Under the pieces are notes generated by a model that worked only from the letters and a program-made list of their open reading frames with translations, was not told where the DNA came from and searched no databases. A stretch of 64,000 nucleotides of DNA from Niebla homalea (taxonomy: Eukaryota; Ascomycota; Lecanoromycetes; Lecanorales; Ramalinaceae), in contig JAHGAU010000038.1 in NCBI GenBank assembly GCA_019925105.1, positions 372,001 through 436,000 of the forward strand. The letters run 5' to 3'. A program made the position numbers and the translations under genes. Position 1 is the stretch's first letter; every line of letters starts with the position of its first letter. Positions 10,361 through 26,418 of the stretch are shown here, in pieces.

Positions 10361-11806
10361 ATGTCAACATCCTCCTCCGGGTCAGACTCGTCTCGACATT
10401 CTCAACCCAATGTGCCGCCTTCAAATGCTTTGGATACTCTACTACCCTATCTCCTAGCCTCCAAGCGATCGCTCTCTACGATCGAGCATGTCTATCGGGC
10501 AAACGATCTATGTACTGCTACCCGTCTCGCTGCCGAGAAGAATGCTACGATCCATGCGCGAACCTCCTTCCTCACCACGGGAGTTCATTCCCAAGTGAGT
10601 GTCCTTGAGAATGTACAACTCCGCACCAATCAGGCAGAACAGCTTGCAAGAGCCGAATACCAGAGCGTTGTCAAAAGTCTGGATGCTGCAGAGAAGCGGC
10701 TCAGGCACACTCTTCGTGGGTTGAAAGAGACCATTGTGGAAGCAAAATTGAGGCCTGAGGGGGAAGGGAAGAGATGCTTGCTTGACTTTGTGGATGAGAC
10801 TGGCGTTGAAGGATTAGTCGCCGGGATCAGGGAAGATGTCAAGAAGACCCACCAGCAATTCCAAGAGTTCGAAGAGGGCAATACAAGGTTCGGGGGTGAT
10901 TTGCGAAGCATTAAAGATATGTTGAATCAAACGGAAAACCACAGTCAAAGTCAAAGCCTGGGTACCCCGAGCGTTGAGCCAATATCGGAGACCCTGGCCG
11001 ACATGGAGGAACATGCCAAGGAAATGGCCATTAATCTGGAAAGCTTGGTCAGTCACTTCGACTTGTGCGTCACAGCCATCAAGCACACAGAAGGCGGGGG
11101 TGACGCTGCACTGAAGATCGCCGAGGAGCTACCCGACGGGGTAGATGTTGGCCAAGGTGCGAAGAATGCGCCGCCGGAGCCCATGAGCGACGAACAGAGG
11201 ATCGAGATGATGCGAGTACTGGATGAAGATGCTGGCCAGGTGGACGACGTTGTGATGGAGATTAAGAGCAACATTTCCGGATTGGAAAGTATGTACCAGC
11301 AAGTGGAAGCTCACATGGTTCGGTTGAGTCGACTTCGAAATAATGCCGATCTTGCTTTTAAGCTTCTCGAAGCCCTTGGTCGAGGCTTGCCCAAGCACAT
11401 CACTCGGAATCAAGACTTCCTCGTGAAATGGCACGAGCAGAAGACACAGATTGAAAAACGACTGGAGGAACTCCATAATGCTAAAGGCTTTTATGATGGC
11501 TTCTTGAAGGCGTACGATAACCTCATCATTGAGATCGGCCGACGCAAGTCTGTCGAAGCCAAGGTTGACAAGGTGATTCACGAGGCGACATCTAAGCTCC
11601 ACAAGCTTTACCAAGACGATCTGGACGAACGTGAGGCATTCAAAAACGAGCAAGGCGAATTCATACCTGTTGATTTGTGGCCTTCCCTTTTGAACGCGCC
11701 GAATCGATTCGACGTTGTACCTGTCAATGGTACCGTCGAGAAGGCACCTGATATCTCAAGCTCCATCATTCACAAAGCTATCCGTCGTGTCCACGGGCAA
11801 GGCTGA
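10361..11806 (+). CDS. ATG17: Autophagy scaffold protein Atg17
   Basis: Atg17 organises the Atg1 kinase complex at the phagophore assembly site when selective or starvation autophagy begins. It is a single exon of 481 aa from the ATG at 10361; a TTG just upstream in frame is not used. The N terminus is Ser-rich. The rest is almost entirely helical and coiled-coil, starting with the conserved block LLASKRSLSTIEHVYRANDL and followed by VLRTNQAEQLARAE-type heptads. The C-terminal region (FYDGFLKAYDNLIIEIGRR) is also typical of fungal Atg17. Length is close to the fungal norm of about 420-560 aa. There is no catalytic motif, as expected for a scaffold. Confidence 0.9.
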   Translation: MSTSSSGSDSSRHSQPNVPPSNALDTLLPYLLASKRSLSTIEHVYRANDLCTATRLAAEKNATIHARTSFLTTGVHSQVSVLENVQLRTNQAEQLARAEYQSVVKSLDAAEKRLRHTLRGLKETIVEAKLRPEGEGKRCLLDFVDETGVEGLVAGIREDVKKTHQQFQEFEEGNTRFGGDLRSIKDMLNQTENHSQSQSLGTPSVEPISETLADMEEHAKEMAINLESLVSHFDLCVTAIKHTEGGGDAALKIAEELPDGVDVGQGAKNAPPEPMSDEQRIEMMRVLDEDAGQVDDVVMEIKSNISGLESMYQQVEAHMVRLSRLRNNADLAFKLLEALGRGLPKHITRNQDFLVKWHEQKTQIEKRLEELHNAKGFYDGFLKAYDNLIIEIGRRKSVEAKVDKVIHEATSKLHKLYQDDLDEREAFKNEQGEFIPVDLWPSLLNAPNRFDVVPVNGTVEKAPDISSSIIHKAIRRVHGQG

Positions 11807-12171
11807 GATTCGTCTCTTCACCTGGTCTTTATTTCACTTCTGTTTTCGGTATTTCCATCGCGACTGTGAAGCCAGAATTAGCGTGGAGTTTGAGGAATCA
11901 TGAAATGCCACAAAAATGGTGATGACAAAATCCGGCCTCAGTGCTCTCTTTGGTCACCAGTATCTGCCCAACAGCCTGACGATGCTTCTACCGTTATGCA
12001 GAAACGCTCAGTCAGCCAAGTTGGGCATTTTCAGTTCAAGTGTATGTGGAAATCATCACAGGCTGCTTCAATCGAAAATTGGGATGTACATACTTAGAGC
12101 ATTGATAAACCCGTCCTTGATTTTTCGTGAATTGGACATCAATTTGATAGTCGAAGGGGGCCGATACTCGT
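11807..12171. other. Convergent intergenic region, no gene seen
   Basis: This lies between the 3' ends of ATG17 (plus) and RIO1 (minus). The only frames are short and have no family resemblance. It is probably overlapping 3' UTR. Confidence 0.5.
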
Positions 12172-13842
12172 TTAATGCTTGCGTCGTGAGGAATTGTTGA
12201 TCAGCTTTTTCTTCAAATGTTTTGGCATCTTATTTTCTCTGGCCACTTTCTTCTCCTCCTTCACATGCTTCTTATGCTCCTTCTTGGCAGCCTTGTCTTC
12301 GAATCGCTTCCCTCGCGGTGTTGCTTTTTCGATGGCTTCCACGAAATCCTGGCTAACACTAGAATTATTGCCAGAATCGCTTTCATCCTCGGCTTCTTTT
12401 TCGGGATGCTCAATGACCTCCGGCTTATCTGCCAGGAGACCCCGATATACAAGGTCACCTTGGCCGCCTCTAGCAACCTCGCCGACATCTCGCTCGGCGT
12501 CATATACTTGCTCGAGCGTTTGTGGAATATACTGCTTTCGGAAGACTTCGGTATCGACCTCTTCGTCTGCTGGTTCGGAGCTGTCTTGATCCCGGGTCTC
12601 ATCCAAGATGTTCAGAGCTGCTTGCATGCCATATTTGTCGGTGGCCCCTTGGACTTCGGTGACAAATACGAAAGTGGTCTTTTCACTTAAAGTCAAAATG
12701 CCTTTCCTTCTGAAGAAGTCCGTCACATTCTTGATGTCCATTCGGAGGAATTCCAGACTTCGCGGGTGATCGTGCTCAACGCTTTGGCTGACATCAATGA
12801 GCCAGAGCTTGTCTTCGTGATACAGCATATTGTACTCGCTGAGATCAGCATGCACCAGTCGACAGGTCTGGTATAAGGTACGGACATGGCACAGAAGCTC
12901 CATGTAGAGCGATTTCCATCGAGCCTCAACGTCCTCTCCCACCAAGTTGACGTCTTTGAGTCTTGGCGCTGGTATTCCCTTCCTGTCGCCCAGAAATCCC
13001 ATGACCAGTACATGCAGACGCAAATGGACTGGCTCTGGGCATGGAATCCCGGCAGCATATATCCTTCGAAGGTTTCTCATTTCCTTTTCGGCCCAGACTT
13101 TCACCATGGCGCGATTGCTGCTCTTATTGTAACCGGACTTGAATCGGAACTCTCCAGTAACATACTTGTCCCGATCTTTGAAGACTAGTATGCTTGTCTT
13201 GTAGACCTTGATCGCTCTTTGAATGGCAGATTCGGATGACACTGTCGTTTCATCTGCTGGTACAGACAAGGCATGGTAGACATTGGCCTCTTTTCCGGTA
13301 GACAGGCAACCATTGATCTCTGATACTATGTTACGATTGATCATTTGCAATAAGATCATTCGAGTTCTAGGGTCAAGCACTTGCTCATTGGTAGCTCTCT
13401 CGCTTTTTTCAGCCCCTTTGTGACCGGGACCTTGCAATCCAGAGGAGAGTTCATCTAACTTCAGCTTCCCAGCGTGCTTGGACAGCGACGTCACCTGATC
13501 ATCTATGGACGCTACAGTATTCGCTGTAGGTTTCTGAGGATTAGCTTTTGGATATGAAGACTTGGGCGTATTTGGATCTGCAATTGCTGCTTGGAGCTTT
13601 CTTTGCCTGTTGTAGGATTTTGTAAAGTCGGAGGGATTGTAGCTTGCGAGATCTGCATCATCGAAGCCTTCGTCCTCAAAGATGTCATCCAGATCATCTT
13701 CGTCATCTGCATTGTTCTCGCCCTCTGCTGGTTCTATATGTGCAGTACCTGCTTGTAAAGTACCATCGTTCTCATATCCCTGGCCTGGTACATACACATA
13801 CGGTGGCGTATGACCTGCAACTATGCTACCTGTTTCAGCCAT
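12172..13842 (-). CDS. RIO1: RIO1 atypical serine kinase
   Basis: RIO1 is an ATPase/kinase needed for late 40S ribosomal subunit maturation (release of 20S pre-rRNA factors) and cell-cycle progression. It is a single exon of 556 aa; the start at 13842 (MAETG) is chosen over upstream in-frame codons because it has clean context. Seen: an acidic N terminus, the nucleotide loop STGKEANVYHA, the RIO1 signature FKDRDKYVTGEFRFKSGY, the catalytic loop LVHADLSEYN and the metal-binding LIDVSQSVEHDHP. The tail is Lys-rich with KKEHKKHVKEEKK-type repeats, typical of nucleolar RIO1. It is divergent from SMC3 across 292 bp. Confidence 0.95.
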   Translation of the reverse strand: MAETGSIVAGHTPPYVYVPGQGYENDGTLQAGTAHIEPAEGENNADDEDDLDDIFEDEGFDDADLASYNPSDFTKSYNRQRKLQAAIADPNTPKSSYPKANPQKPTANTVASIDDQVTSLSKHAGKLKLDELSSGLQGPGHKGAEKSERATNEQVLDPRTRMILLQMINRNIVSEINGCLSTGKEANVYHALSVPADETTVSSESAIQRAIKVYKTSILVFKDRDKYVTGEFRFKSGYNKSSNRAMVKVWAEKEMRNLRRIYAAGIPCPEPVHLRLHVLVMGFLGDRKGIPAPRLKDVNLVGEDVEARWKSLYMELLCHVRTLYQTCRLVHADLSEYNMLYHEDKLWLIDVSQSVEHDHPRSLEFLRMDIKNVTDFFRRKGILTLSEKTTFVFVTEVQGATDKYGMQAALNILDETRDQDSSEPADEEVDTEVFRKQYIPQTLEQVYDAERDVGEVARGGQGDLVYRGLLADKPEVIEHPEKEAEDESDSGNNSSVSQDFVEAIEKATPRGKRFEDKAAKKEHKKHVKEEKKVARENKMPKHLKKKLINNSSRRKH

Positions 13843-14134
13843 AGTATGCTGTTTTGAGAAAGAGACTATCATAGAATCAAAGAAAATTGAATGTGTGCAA
13901 GGATTATTTCCACAATATATTATTCTGCGGGGACCGCGCGCCAAGACCCGAGATTTCACTACCGAGGTTCAGCCGGAGTAATATCGAGGACGCGTTGATC
14001 GCGTTCACTCGCGCAAGATGTCTCAATCCAGCTTCAAGGACGATATGAATTGATGACTGTGTCATCTCTTGTCCGCACGTTTGGCATGAATTAATCATAG
14101 ATAATTGCGCTATAGTTGTCCAGCTTCGCCCACC

Positions 14135-17997
<3,863 letters not shown>

Positions 17998-20900
17998 TGG
18001 GCCCGGAGTGGAAAGGTCAGGCGGTTTCCTGGGCGGGTGGGAGTGGATTGGGAGTGGACAGTGGGAGTGGATCATGGTTGGGAAAGGGGACGGCTGAAAC
18101 GAAGGGGGAGGTGAGGTGGTGGGACATTAAGGCAGAGAGATGGGGAAAGAAAGTCGTGGGCTGGCGTGGGACTACGCAATCGAGATTTCCGGTTGCTGAA
18201 ATGGCTTACTCTGCATTTGAAGGAGTGGATGCACGGTTTCTCGAGATGTATCATGTAGTATCTAAATAGTGTGGCTTTGCGAGTGGTCAAGAAGGCGCTG
18301 GGGTCCTTCTTAGCATATCTTGCTGTAATCATCGAGTGCAGTATCAGCCTACTAAAGAAGTAACATATCAATGAATGAGCGTCCACGTCAAGCATGTGGG
18401 GATGGCGGTCAGATCCTAGATACCCCTGGGTTCACCCAACATAATTCTCAGGCTTCGCAAATCCATTGCTGGCTTATCAGCCCAACCAATAATGACGGGA
18501 GCGTGTCAGACATTTCACGTTTGACGATCCCGCCCCACCCCCATGCGATACCGGAGCAAGCTCCTACCCACTACCCAGACCCCACCACTGGCGATCCTCG
18601 TCTACCGTCCTTTAATCTAGCCACTCTTGCCACTGGTTCCCACTAAGCGCAAGATCCGTCAGCACGCAATCCATGCCGGTAAAGCCACAAGCTTGGGCGC
18701 CAATTAAGGTAGAGTGGAGCCGGGGGAGGTTCGAGCGCTTCTTTCAAGGTGGGGGCGACCCTGGGCCCCTACTGGATAGGAGGGTTAAAAGGAATAATAA
18801 TGTTTTCCTTTCTTCTTGGTTGGGAACGCCGGAGAATTGGCGGTTAATAGCGCTTTGCTGAGTGCGGGATGATGGTTGCTAATGGCCAATAATGGGTGAG
18901 GCGTCCGCTAGACTCGAGGGTTTACTTGTGGTCCTACCCTTGAATAGAAAAAGCGAGGAAAGCTGGGGAAGGGGAATATGTTATGTCCGTGTGATTGCGG
19001 ATGGGTGCGGAGAATGAAAAGAAGCAGCCAGATGAGATTTTGAAGACACTTACGATAGGCGATTCAAAACCTCATGGTCAGGGTGCAGACATTTGCATCG
19101 CTGACCTTTATGCCCAAGCATTTTGTCTTGTGTGTTGTGCAACGTGGTTAGAGTAGAGACATGCTGAAAGGTTACTGCAGAAGCGGTGACCTCGACTTCA
19201 ACCACTGGTCCCAGAGTAAGGCTAGACCGGTGCAATAATGGCGTCGATGCGCCATTTTATGTGAGGGTCGCGGAGGGATCGATGTGTATCGATTGGACAA
19301 TAGTGCAAGCGTCCAGGACCCCTGCAACCGTAGGCATTTTCCGAGTGACTGGATGTGGTACTAATCCTGTGGTTGACAGACACCAGAGTAACCCCACATT
19401 ACGCGTTTACCATCATTAGTAGTATTCGGTCCTTTCCCTATGGCGGCATGTCAGTATCAAACAGGCCAAGGCCACATGCACAGAGCTTTCTCCGCAAAAC
19501 TAATGTACCAAGCATTTTGCGTACCGCGTTCACGTCACGAACTGTCTGAGGAATCAGGACTGCCTGATATCCAAGTAGATCCTTGCATACGGCCAGAGAT
19601 GAGGAAGGTCTGATCCATGATGCTTCAATCGAAGATCCACAGAGCGGCAAGCCACAGCACGCAGACTCGAACCAAGATGATGGTGTAGACGCCGTTGTAT
19701 GCATGTTTCGCATCTGCGAATCCAGGAGCATCCTAATGGACAATCGCTTGGTATCACGCAAGAGCGCTTGGAGAGATTGCGCTCATCATCTGTCATCCCA
19801 CTCAAATTTTCTGCAAGGATATCCATTACCAGTAAAAGTGTCTTTCTCTATGGCCATATCGCTCGCAGAAAGCTGTCATTAATGCTAAGGATGGGGTGTG
19901 ATTGGTATCAATTGACGGTCATGTCGTTAGATCAGCGGCTACTTCGGCTTTTATAATGCACCTAAGTCAAGCTCGAACTAAGAGAGCCCCTGCGGAGTAC
20001 CTAAAATACATTTAAACATCATGTTGGCACCCTCGGATTGAAGGTCAAATGCTTGAGCCTCTGGACAGAATATTAATATTAACAGGGTCTCGCCGGCGTC
20101 GCCGCCAAAAACCGTGACTCGTGAAGATCTGGAGAATGTTCTCTGGAGCGGTCAAGATCTGCAGTTTCATAGGCGGCTGTCGCGCCGCTACCAGTTGGCG
20201 AGTTTGGCTTTCCACCGAAATCTTTCGGCGGAGAGGCCGTGTCTGTTGGGCGGCGAGACCCTAGCAGAGATTGGGTGGTTGGGAAGTTTCAATGATGTTG
20301 AGGAGGTACGTACAGATAGATGCAGAATAGATATTTGCCATGAACAAGCATAACGTGACCTCCTTCAAATCCAATATCACTGCTCAAGGGGCCAAGAGCT
20401 GCAGAAAGCTTGCGTATTACGCGTCGGGACGCAGGAGCAGCGAATAGGTTGAGGACGATGAGTAACGTGGATAGGTAGTATTATTAGTGCTAGCAAGCAA
20501 GGGCACAGGGTGCAGTGCTTTGAATTGCAATCATTAATCATTGTGGTCAGGAGGCGTTGTGATTGGTCGCCAATGAAGGACCCACTCGTTTCGCTCACCC
20601 AAATTTCTTCGACCGCCGTCGCGCTAGTAGTAGGCCTGATAGACTGATAGTTGATAGACTGATAGACGGATAGGACTAGTAGGAATGGTGGGCTTGTTGG
20701 TGAGGATTCTAGCAGTTTGGCTTCATGCCACCATGGCTGCAAGCAGACTTACGGTCTCACCCTCCTCCTAGGACCTCCATTCTTCCTGCAACCCTTGAGA
20801 GAGAGGATCCTTTATCCTTTATGCATCTCTAATTGCTTCTTCCATCCTTTCGACCTCCTCCAGCTCAATATCCTCAGCATCGTTGATCGAAGCAGGGAAC

Positions 20901-21597
20901 CTTGGAGGTTGTCTTGCTTTTATGTATCAGCATTGCCTTGGTTGCCTATTCGATTGACTCGTTTTCTTTTTCGAACGGGCTAGGCCGGCTTCGCCTCAAC
21001 GAAAGTCGAAAGCTGCCGAAGGATCCTTGCACCGTTTGTGGAACAGGGAAAAAGGAAGGCGGACAAAGACCCTCTCCCAATTCTCAACATTAGAACTTTA
21101 GTGTTTCAAGTCAAAACATACCAAGCTTGACAAACAGCTTTCTCTCACCATCTACAAATCTCTCAGCATCTTCGTTGAGGTCTGTGTGTGGGAGGTCGTC
21201 GTTGTCGTCGTTACCGAGAATCTCGAAGTTGAAAACGCTCGAGACCCGCCCGCAGCCAGCCCGCCGATTTCGCCCCGCAATTTCCCTTTGGCTCCGTTGG
21301 GGGAAAAAAACAACAACAGTAAGCCACCATCACTTCAACATTACCATGTACAAATCATATCTTCACCCGTGAACATTCATGAACTCGTGGCTCATGATTG
21401 TACACTTCTATTCTTTGATCACGTTTAATGTTTACTAATACCTTTCACGACCATTCAGCTCGTTAATTACATTTTATCCCCCTCACTGCACGACCTTTAA
21501 GTCTCGACCAGACATTGGCCAGTGAATGACCCTATGCAGTCTACGCTTTGTGCCGTTGTAGTACAATCCGCCCTCCAATCCAGAGGCTACCGGACGA
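17998..21597. other. Long gene-poor interval upstream of the CBM21 gene
   Basis: These 3.6 kb have only short frames without recognisable families, the longest being about 121 codons. The right part from about 20700 is pyrimidine-rich. With GTAAGC at 21317 and several CAG acceptors, it probably contains a long, perhaps spliced, 5' UTR of the CBM21 gene. The left part holds the SMC3 3' UTR. I find no tRNA or clear mobile element. The frame at 20114-20353 ends near a GTACGT donor-like site and could belong to an unrecognised transcript. Confidence 0.4.
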
Positions 21598-23985
21598 ATG
21601 CCTTACACTCCACCATCGCAACGATCCCCAGTTGCGTCACAGTCTAACACTCCGCCTCGAAACTTGGCCGTTTCCAACGGTAGCTCCACACAAATTCAGC
21701 TGGAAGATGCTTCAAGCCATGGCTTACAGCCAAACCCTCCCCACTCGTCTAGCTCCAAGACCTATCTACATAGACATCGACGCAGTCCTTCCATAACCAA
21801 ATCAACCGCATCTTTTGCAGACTCAGCCGCGCCCAAAACCAACGGCGTAAAGAAGGCTGACAGCTACTTTGATCGAGCATGGTCTTCTCCAACATCACAC
21901 CCCGGAGAGACGCCATATAGCTTACGACCTACCTTATCAGCATCCGGTGCTGACTCACCTACTGGCTCCTTCCAGTCGACCACAACGAGCGACGATGAGA
22001 CACCAGCCATCAGAGGGCGGCCTAGAGAAGTCGGAAATCTAGCCGAGCTACAAGCGGCCATCAGAAGCATCGAGCAACATCGGGAGGGCTCTCCCATGCC
22101 ACCCCAAGAGAAGAAGGGGGCAGAAAGGGGTCTGACCCTACAGCCGCCGGCCAACTTGGATGGTCCGGAAGCCCAGATCTCTCCCAAGCTGCCCTTGTCA
22201 GCTGGTGCCCGCAAGATCTCGCATTCGAGATCGAGCACCGACGCCAGTGCCTTCTTCGACTTCCCCAAGAACAAGTTCGACTCCCCCGCCAGGAGCAGTT
22301 CCGAGGACAGCTTGGACGATGACGAAGATGATCTCCACATCAAGCCTTGCCTCATTCGAAAGAAATCTGGTGAGCTTGTTCGTCCCGCTCTCCGAGCATC
22401 TTCCTCTACCAGAAAAAGGCCATCGAGCATGCCCGGCACTCCTACGTATTCAAAAGCTGTCCACTTCCAAGACAACAGCCTAGAGCACGTCCGTCATTTC
22501 CTACAGGTCGATCGGCCCATAGCTGTGAGTGCCGGATCTTCGCCCGTCGAAAACTATGATGAAGAGTCAGAATTTCCTTTTGGGGATGAGCGCACAAGGT
22601 CCATCACACCACCATACGAGTGGGAGATCCGTCTCACAAACTTCCCTCGCGATACGATAGAACGGCAAACCTGGCCTGTGCGAACAGAGAAGGTCTATCT
22701 GTCCGCTGACACGAGGACACTCATGGGGAATGTCGCTGTCCGTAATCTGTCGTTCCACAAGGTTGTCATTGCAAGGTTTACCCTTGACTACTGGAAAACA
22801 ACGTCCGAGGTGGTCGCCGAATACAACAATGATATTCGCAAAAGGCAAACCAATGATGGGTGTGATCGTTTCACCTTCAACATCAAGCTCGAAGACCAGG
22901 CGAATCTCGAGAACAAGACGATGTTCTTCTGTGTCCGTTACAGCGTCGGTGGTCGGGAGTATTGGGACAACAACAATTCGACCAACTACCAGATTGACTT
23001 CACCAAACGCTTCAAGCCACAGAAAGGGAAGCACGGCGTTACGCCCAATGCCGCTCGACCATTGAACGCCCTCCCGCGCAGCAAACCTTCGCAGCCAAGG
23101 CCTCGGAGTGTGCCTTCTTTTGATGACTTTGGGAGCCACATGGCACCATTTGACTTTTCTTCGTTCCCACAGCCAACTTCCATGGTTGGTGAGTCTCCCA
23201 TCCGCTTCAAAAATAGACCATCGAAGAAGGACTCCTCGGATGCAGCCGATACGCCCAAATCGAACTCGAGTCAGCAGGCATTTGGTAACCGTTATGACTT
23301 TGGAGCTTCGCTCTCCGCTGCCATTCAAGCAGCTAGCGTTTCGATGCCCAAAGTCTCGACACCGCAGAGTGAGACGCCGCCAGTGTTTAAGGCTCAGCCC
23401 GAGAAGCCGGCAGAGAAGCAGGAGGCTGGACCCGCGGATGCTCATCATGCAAAACCTGTAGCTCTGACGAGCGATAAACCCGCCCTGGCCTCCTCGTCCT
23501 ACCATGAATTATTGGACAAATACTGCTTCGTACGTTCAAAGCCTATCACCGAACACAGAGGGCACACGGGGCAGGTTCGCTGACAGTTTGTCTTTTTACA
23601 GTTTGGGTCGGGAAAGCCTACTTCTCCACAGCCTCGCAGCGCGGGAGCTACGGTTGATGCTGCAGTATCAAGCCACGCTGATGGCACGTCTGACGCTTCT
23701 GCGTTGCGAGCATCTGCTGCAGAACCCAAGCTCTCGCCCGTTACCTCGACTGTCTCACCTCTGCGAGCTCAATCTCCGGAGCAGGAAAAAAGGTCTCTCT
23801 CTAGGGCATCAACGAAACACTCCAGTCCCAAGCCCAGTCCCGGGCCTTCCCGATCTGCTTCTCCTGCTGCTGCTCCCTCTGCAATGAGCACTCGATCTCA
23901 CTCACCCGGCTTCGGCTATCCATATCACCAGCGCATGGAAGGCGGATTCCTAGGAACACACCACCCGACAGCCATTCAGGGCTGA
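21598..23985 (+). CDS. CBM21 glycogen-targeting regulatory subunit of protein phosphatase 1 (Gac1/Pig type)
   Basis: Such proteins tether type-1 phosphatase to glycogen and so activate glycogen synthase. Exons are 21598-23529 and 23602-23985, giving 771 aa. The 72-nt intron has a GTACGT donor and a TTTTTACAG acceptor. Seen: long Ser/Pro-rich disordered N and C termini, a PP1-docking RVxF-like motif KAVHF near 285, and a CBM21 domain at about 345-475. The CBM21 domain carries WEIRLTNFP, VYLSADTRTLMGNVAVRNLSFHKVV and the terminal glycogen-contact block GGREYWDNNNSTNYQ. Domain order and size match fungal Gac1-like proteins. The function is inferred from the family, and the exact paralogue (Gac1, Pig1, Pig2) cannot be decided. 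Confidence 0.88.
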
Positions 23986-25165
23986 ATGATGGGTTTCGCA
24001 CCCTCTACAATACTACAACTTCTTGACTGTTGCTACAGATCAACCAGATGCACTTCATGCCTTCTACGACAGCGTGCAGCGTCTTACACGATGAGCGTAA
24101 CGAGCATGATGACGAATTCGTCGAAATATCTCAGTATCCACATCATTCCCGTGCAAGGCGTTCGAACGGTTTCATATTTTGGAATTCGGGGACCAGAACG
24201 GCTGCTCCTCTCTCTGTTCGATAGACGGATATCACTTCTTCCTGCCTGGCGTTCTTTACCGGAGCATATGGGCGGCAAAAGTCGGGTCTAGCATATTTGA
24301 TTGTGAGCGATGGCGTTGAGTTCTGGGGATAATACCTCTCACCCCTGTCCAGATGGGTTCTATACATCGACGATGGTGGGCTTTGAGAGAGAGACTTGGC
24401 ATAGAAACTGTGGTATTGGCTGCCAGGATCTCTCGGGGCATATGTGGCTGTTCATGAAGATGCTTGACATAGACATAAACCAGAGCCTACGGCTCAACAT
24501 CTCTAACATCCGTTCTCCAATACTGCTTTGTATCACACGTTCCTGCACAAGGTCTGCCTACTCATTATATAGCATACCATCATCTGTATCGACAGAAAGA
24601 TTGTTGTACAGATGGGGGAAGAATCAACTCAGCGTTTCGAACAGGGTGTGCGTTGATCAGGATCAATGGAAGCGGGGGTTTATGGTTCCAACAGATAGGA
24701 CAGCCCGAAAAAGTAATCGGTGGTGATGAAACGACGTGGTATAATGATCAAGTAAAGCGCTATTTTACTACTGCGAGAGGGTAGGTTACATCATAGACGG
24801 GAGTGTTGGAGCCAGGGGTCTGACTGGGACTTTTAACTGCAAGCGTAGCTGATGAATGTGACATCGAGAGATGTACGTAGTAGGTAGGTTGAAAACCGAT
24901 TATCCAGCTAATGTACATGTCGGAAAAGGCCCAGGGCCTCTCTGCCCCGGGAACAACATCGCAGCCAGTGCGGGACCCAGCTCAAATTATGATCAGCAGC
25001 AGCGGCATGACATTGACTTGACTCCTCCTCCCTTCCTTCCCTCTCATTCTCCAGCAACGCCGTCGAGGGTCTCCTCAAACAGCGGTAAATCGTATCATCT
25101 CGTAAGCGTCGTAGCAAAACATATCTCCAGGAGTCCTAAACATCTATGCTTTCGTCACCATGTCT
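23986..25165. other. Convergent intergenic region, no gene seen
   Basis: This contains the 3' end of the CBM21 gene and the downstream flank of the DUF3712 gene. The frames present (up to 138 codons at 24310-24726) have no family resemblance and no intron structure. Confidence 0.45.
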
Positions 25166-26418
25166 TTACTTCAAGGACAGAATGCCGCCGCCGCTAGTAA
25201 GCTGCGCCAGTTCCTTGGCTGCAATGCCCAAAGCCTTCAACGCCGCGCCGACATCGAGCGTCACATTCTGCACCAGCGCCTGCAATGGTTTCTCAAAGTA
25301 CGGCAGATGCTCCCCGTTGTACACGGAACTATTGCCCGTGATCATAACGGGCAGCATGCCATCCTGGAAGGTCGCCGTGATGGCCCCGAGGACGAGGTTT
25401 TGGTCGACAGTGCTGCGCATTGGGACGACGTTGGGACCGGGAGTGAGGACTAAGTTGTCGATGTGGGAGATGCCGAGCGGTTTGGGCGGGTTGCCGGGGA
25501 GGAGGTTGTTGAAGGTGAGGTTGCCCATGGTGAGTGTCATGGCTGAAGGGTTGGGGATGGAGACGTTGCCGACCATGTTGGTGCCGTCCGGGTCTGGGGT
25601 CATTTTGATGGAGAAGGAGGTGACGTTGAAGCCGGAGAGTTTGTTAAGGCCTGTGTAGAGTGGTTAGATCGTGCATATTCTGGTAAGATTATAGGATGAA
25701 AGGGCCTAGGAAGGGGGCATGGATAGTGTTGATCTTGGCTTACCGGCCATCGTGGCTGTCTTGTGATAGTCCACATGCGCGGTGGGGAATCGCATCTCGT
25801 GCAGTGCTGTTCGGCCTTTCACGTCGACCTTCACTTGATCAGACCCAAGCACAGCGGCACTGTAGGCAGCGAAAGCTTCGGCGTCAGTGATGGCGACCTC
25901 TTGGTCTACAAGGCTGTATGCCTTTTCGGTCGCATGGATGTGCGGCAGAGTGATGGTCCCGTATGGCTTGCCGCCGTTGAGTGAAAGTGAAGCATTGAAT
26001 GCGTCGAGTTGCGGATGATAGGAAGATGGATTGCCGATGGTGGAGTTTTGGACCAGATGAAAGGACTTTGGCGTGGGATTTGTGAGGGCCAGAGCTGTCA
26101 CTGTGAGAGTGGACTTGTTGATATTGTCCTGGGCGATGCGCGGATAGGCGACATAAACCCTGATGTCAATCAGCTGTGTGGGGACGACGAGCCTTACATG
26201 CAATCACGGCATCAAGAACTTGTAGAATGGGAGACATACAGACACAGCACGAGGATCAACGTGACGGCGATGAAGATGAGGAGGTGAAGCCACCAGAATC
26301 TCCTGTAATGGGCCTTGAGTTTGCTGCCAAACGTAGGCTTTTTCAGGGGTGATGAAGAGGAATGAGAGGGCACTTCCTCTACCATGCCAACCATACCCTT
26401 CTCAAATTTTGACGACAT
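25166..26418 (-). CDS. DUF3712 single-pass membrane protein
   Basis: Exons are 26418-26240, 26159-25744 and 25650-25166, giving 359 aa; the introns of 80 and 93 nt close the frame. A short cytoplasmic N terminus with Ser and Lys is followed by one strong transmembrane helix (about 41-61, WWLHLLIFIAVTLILVL). A long extracytoplasmic part resembles the LEA-2-like beta sandwich of fungal DUF3712 proteins. It shows repeated blocks such as NISIPNPSAMTLTMGNLTFN and several N-glycosylation sequons (NLTF, NSSV, NVTL). The family is common in ascomycetes, usually at the vacuolar or plasma membrane, and has no defined biochemical role. Assignment rests on the topology and on the NPSxxTLxMGNLTFN-like block. 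Confidence 0.75.

Noticed and set aside
20114..20353. 79-codon plus frame before the CBM21 gene
   Set aside because: No recognisable family; kept only as a remark in the gene-poor interval.
22567..23505. 312-codon minus-strand frame opposite the CBM21 gene
   Set aside because: Antisense to a clear CBM21 domain; no recognisable motif.
24310..24726. 138-codon plus frame downstream of the CBM21 gene
   Set aside because: No domain or signal sequence, in a 3' flank; likely chance.
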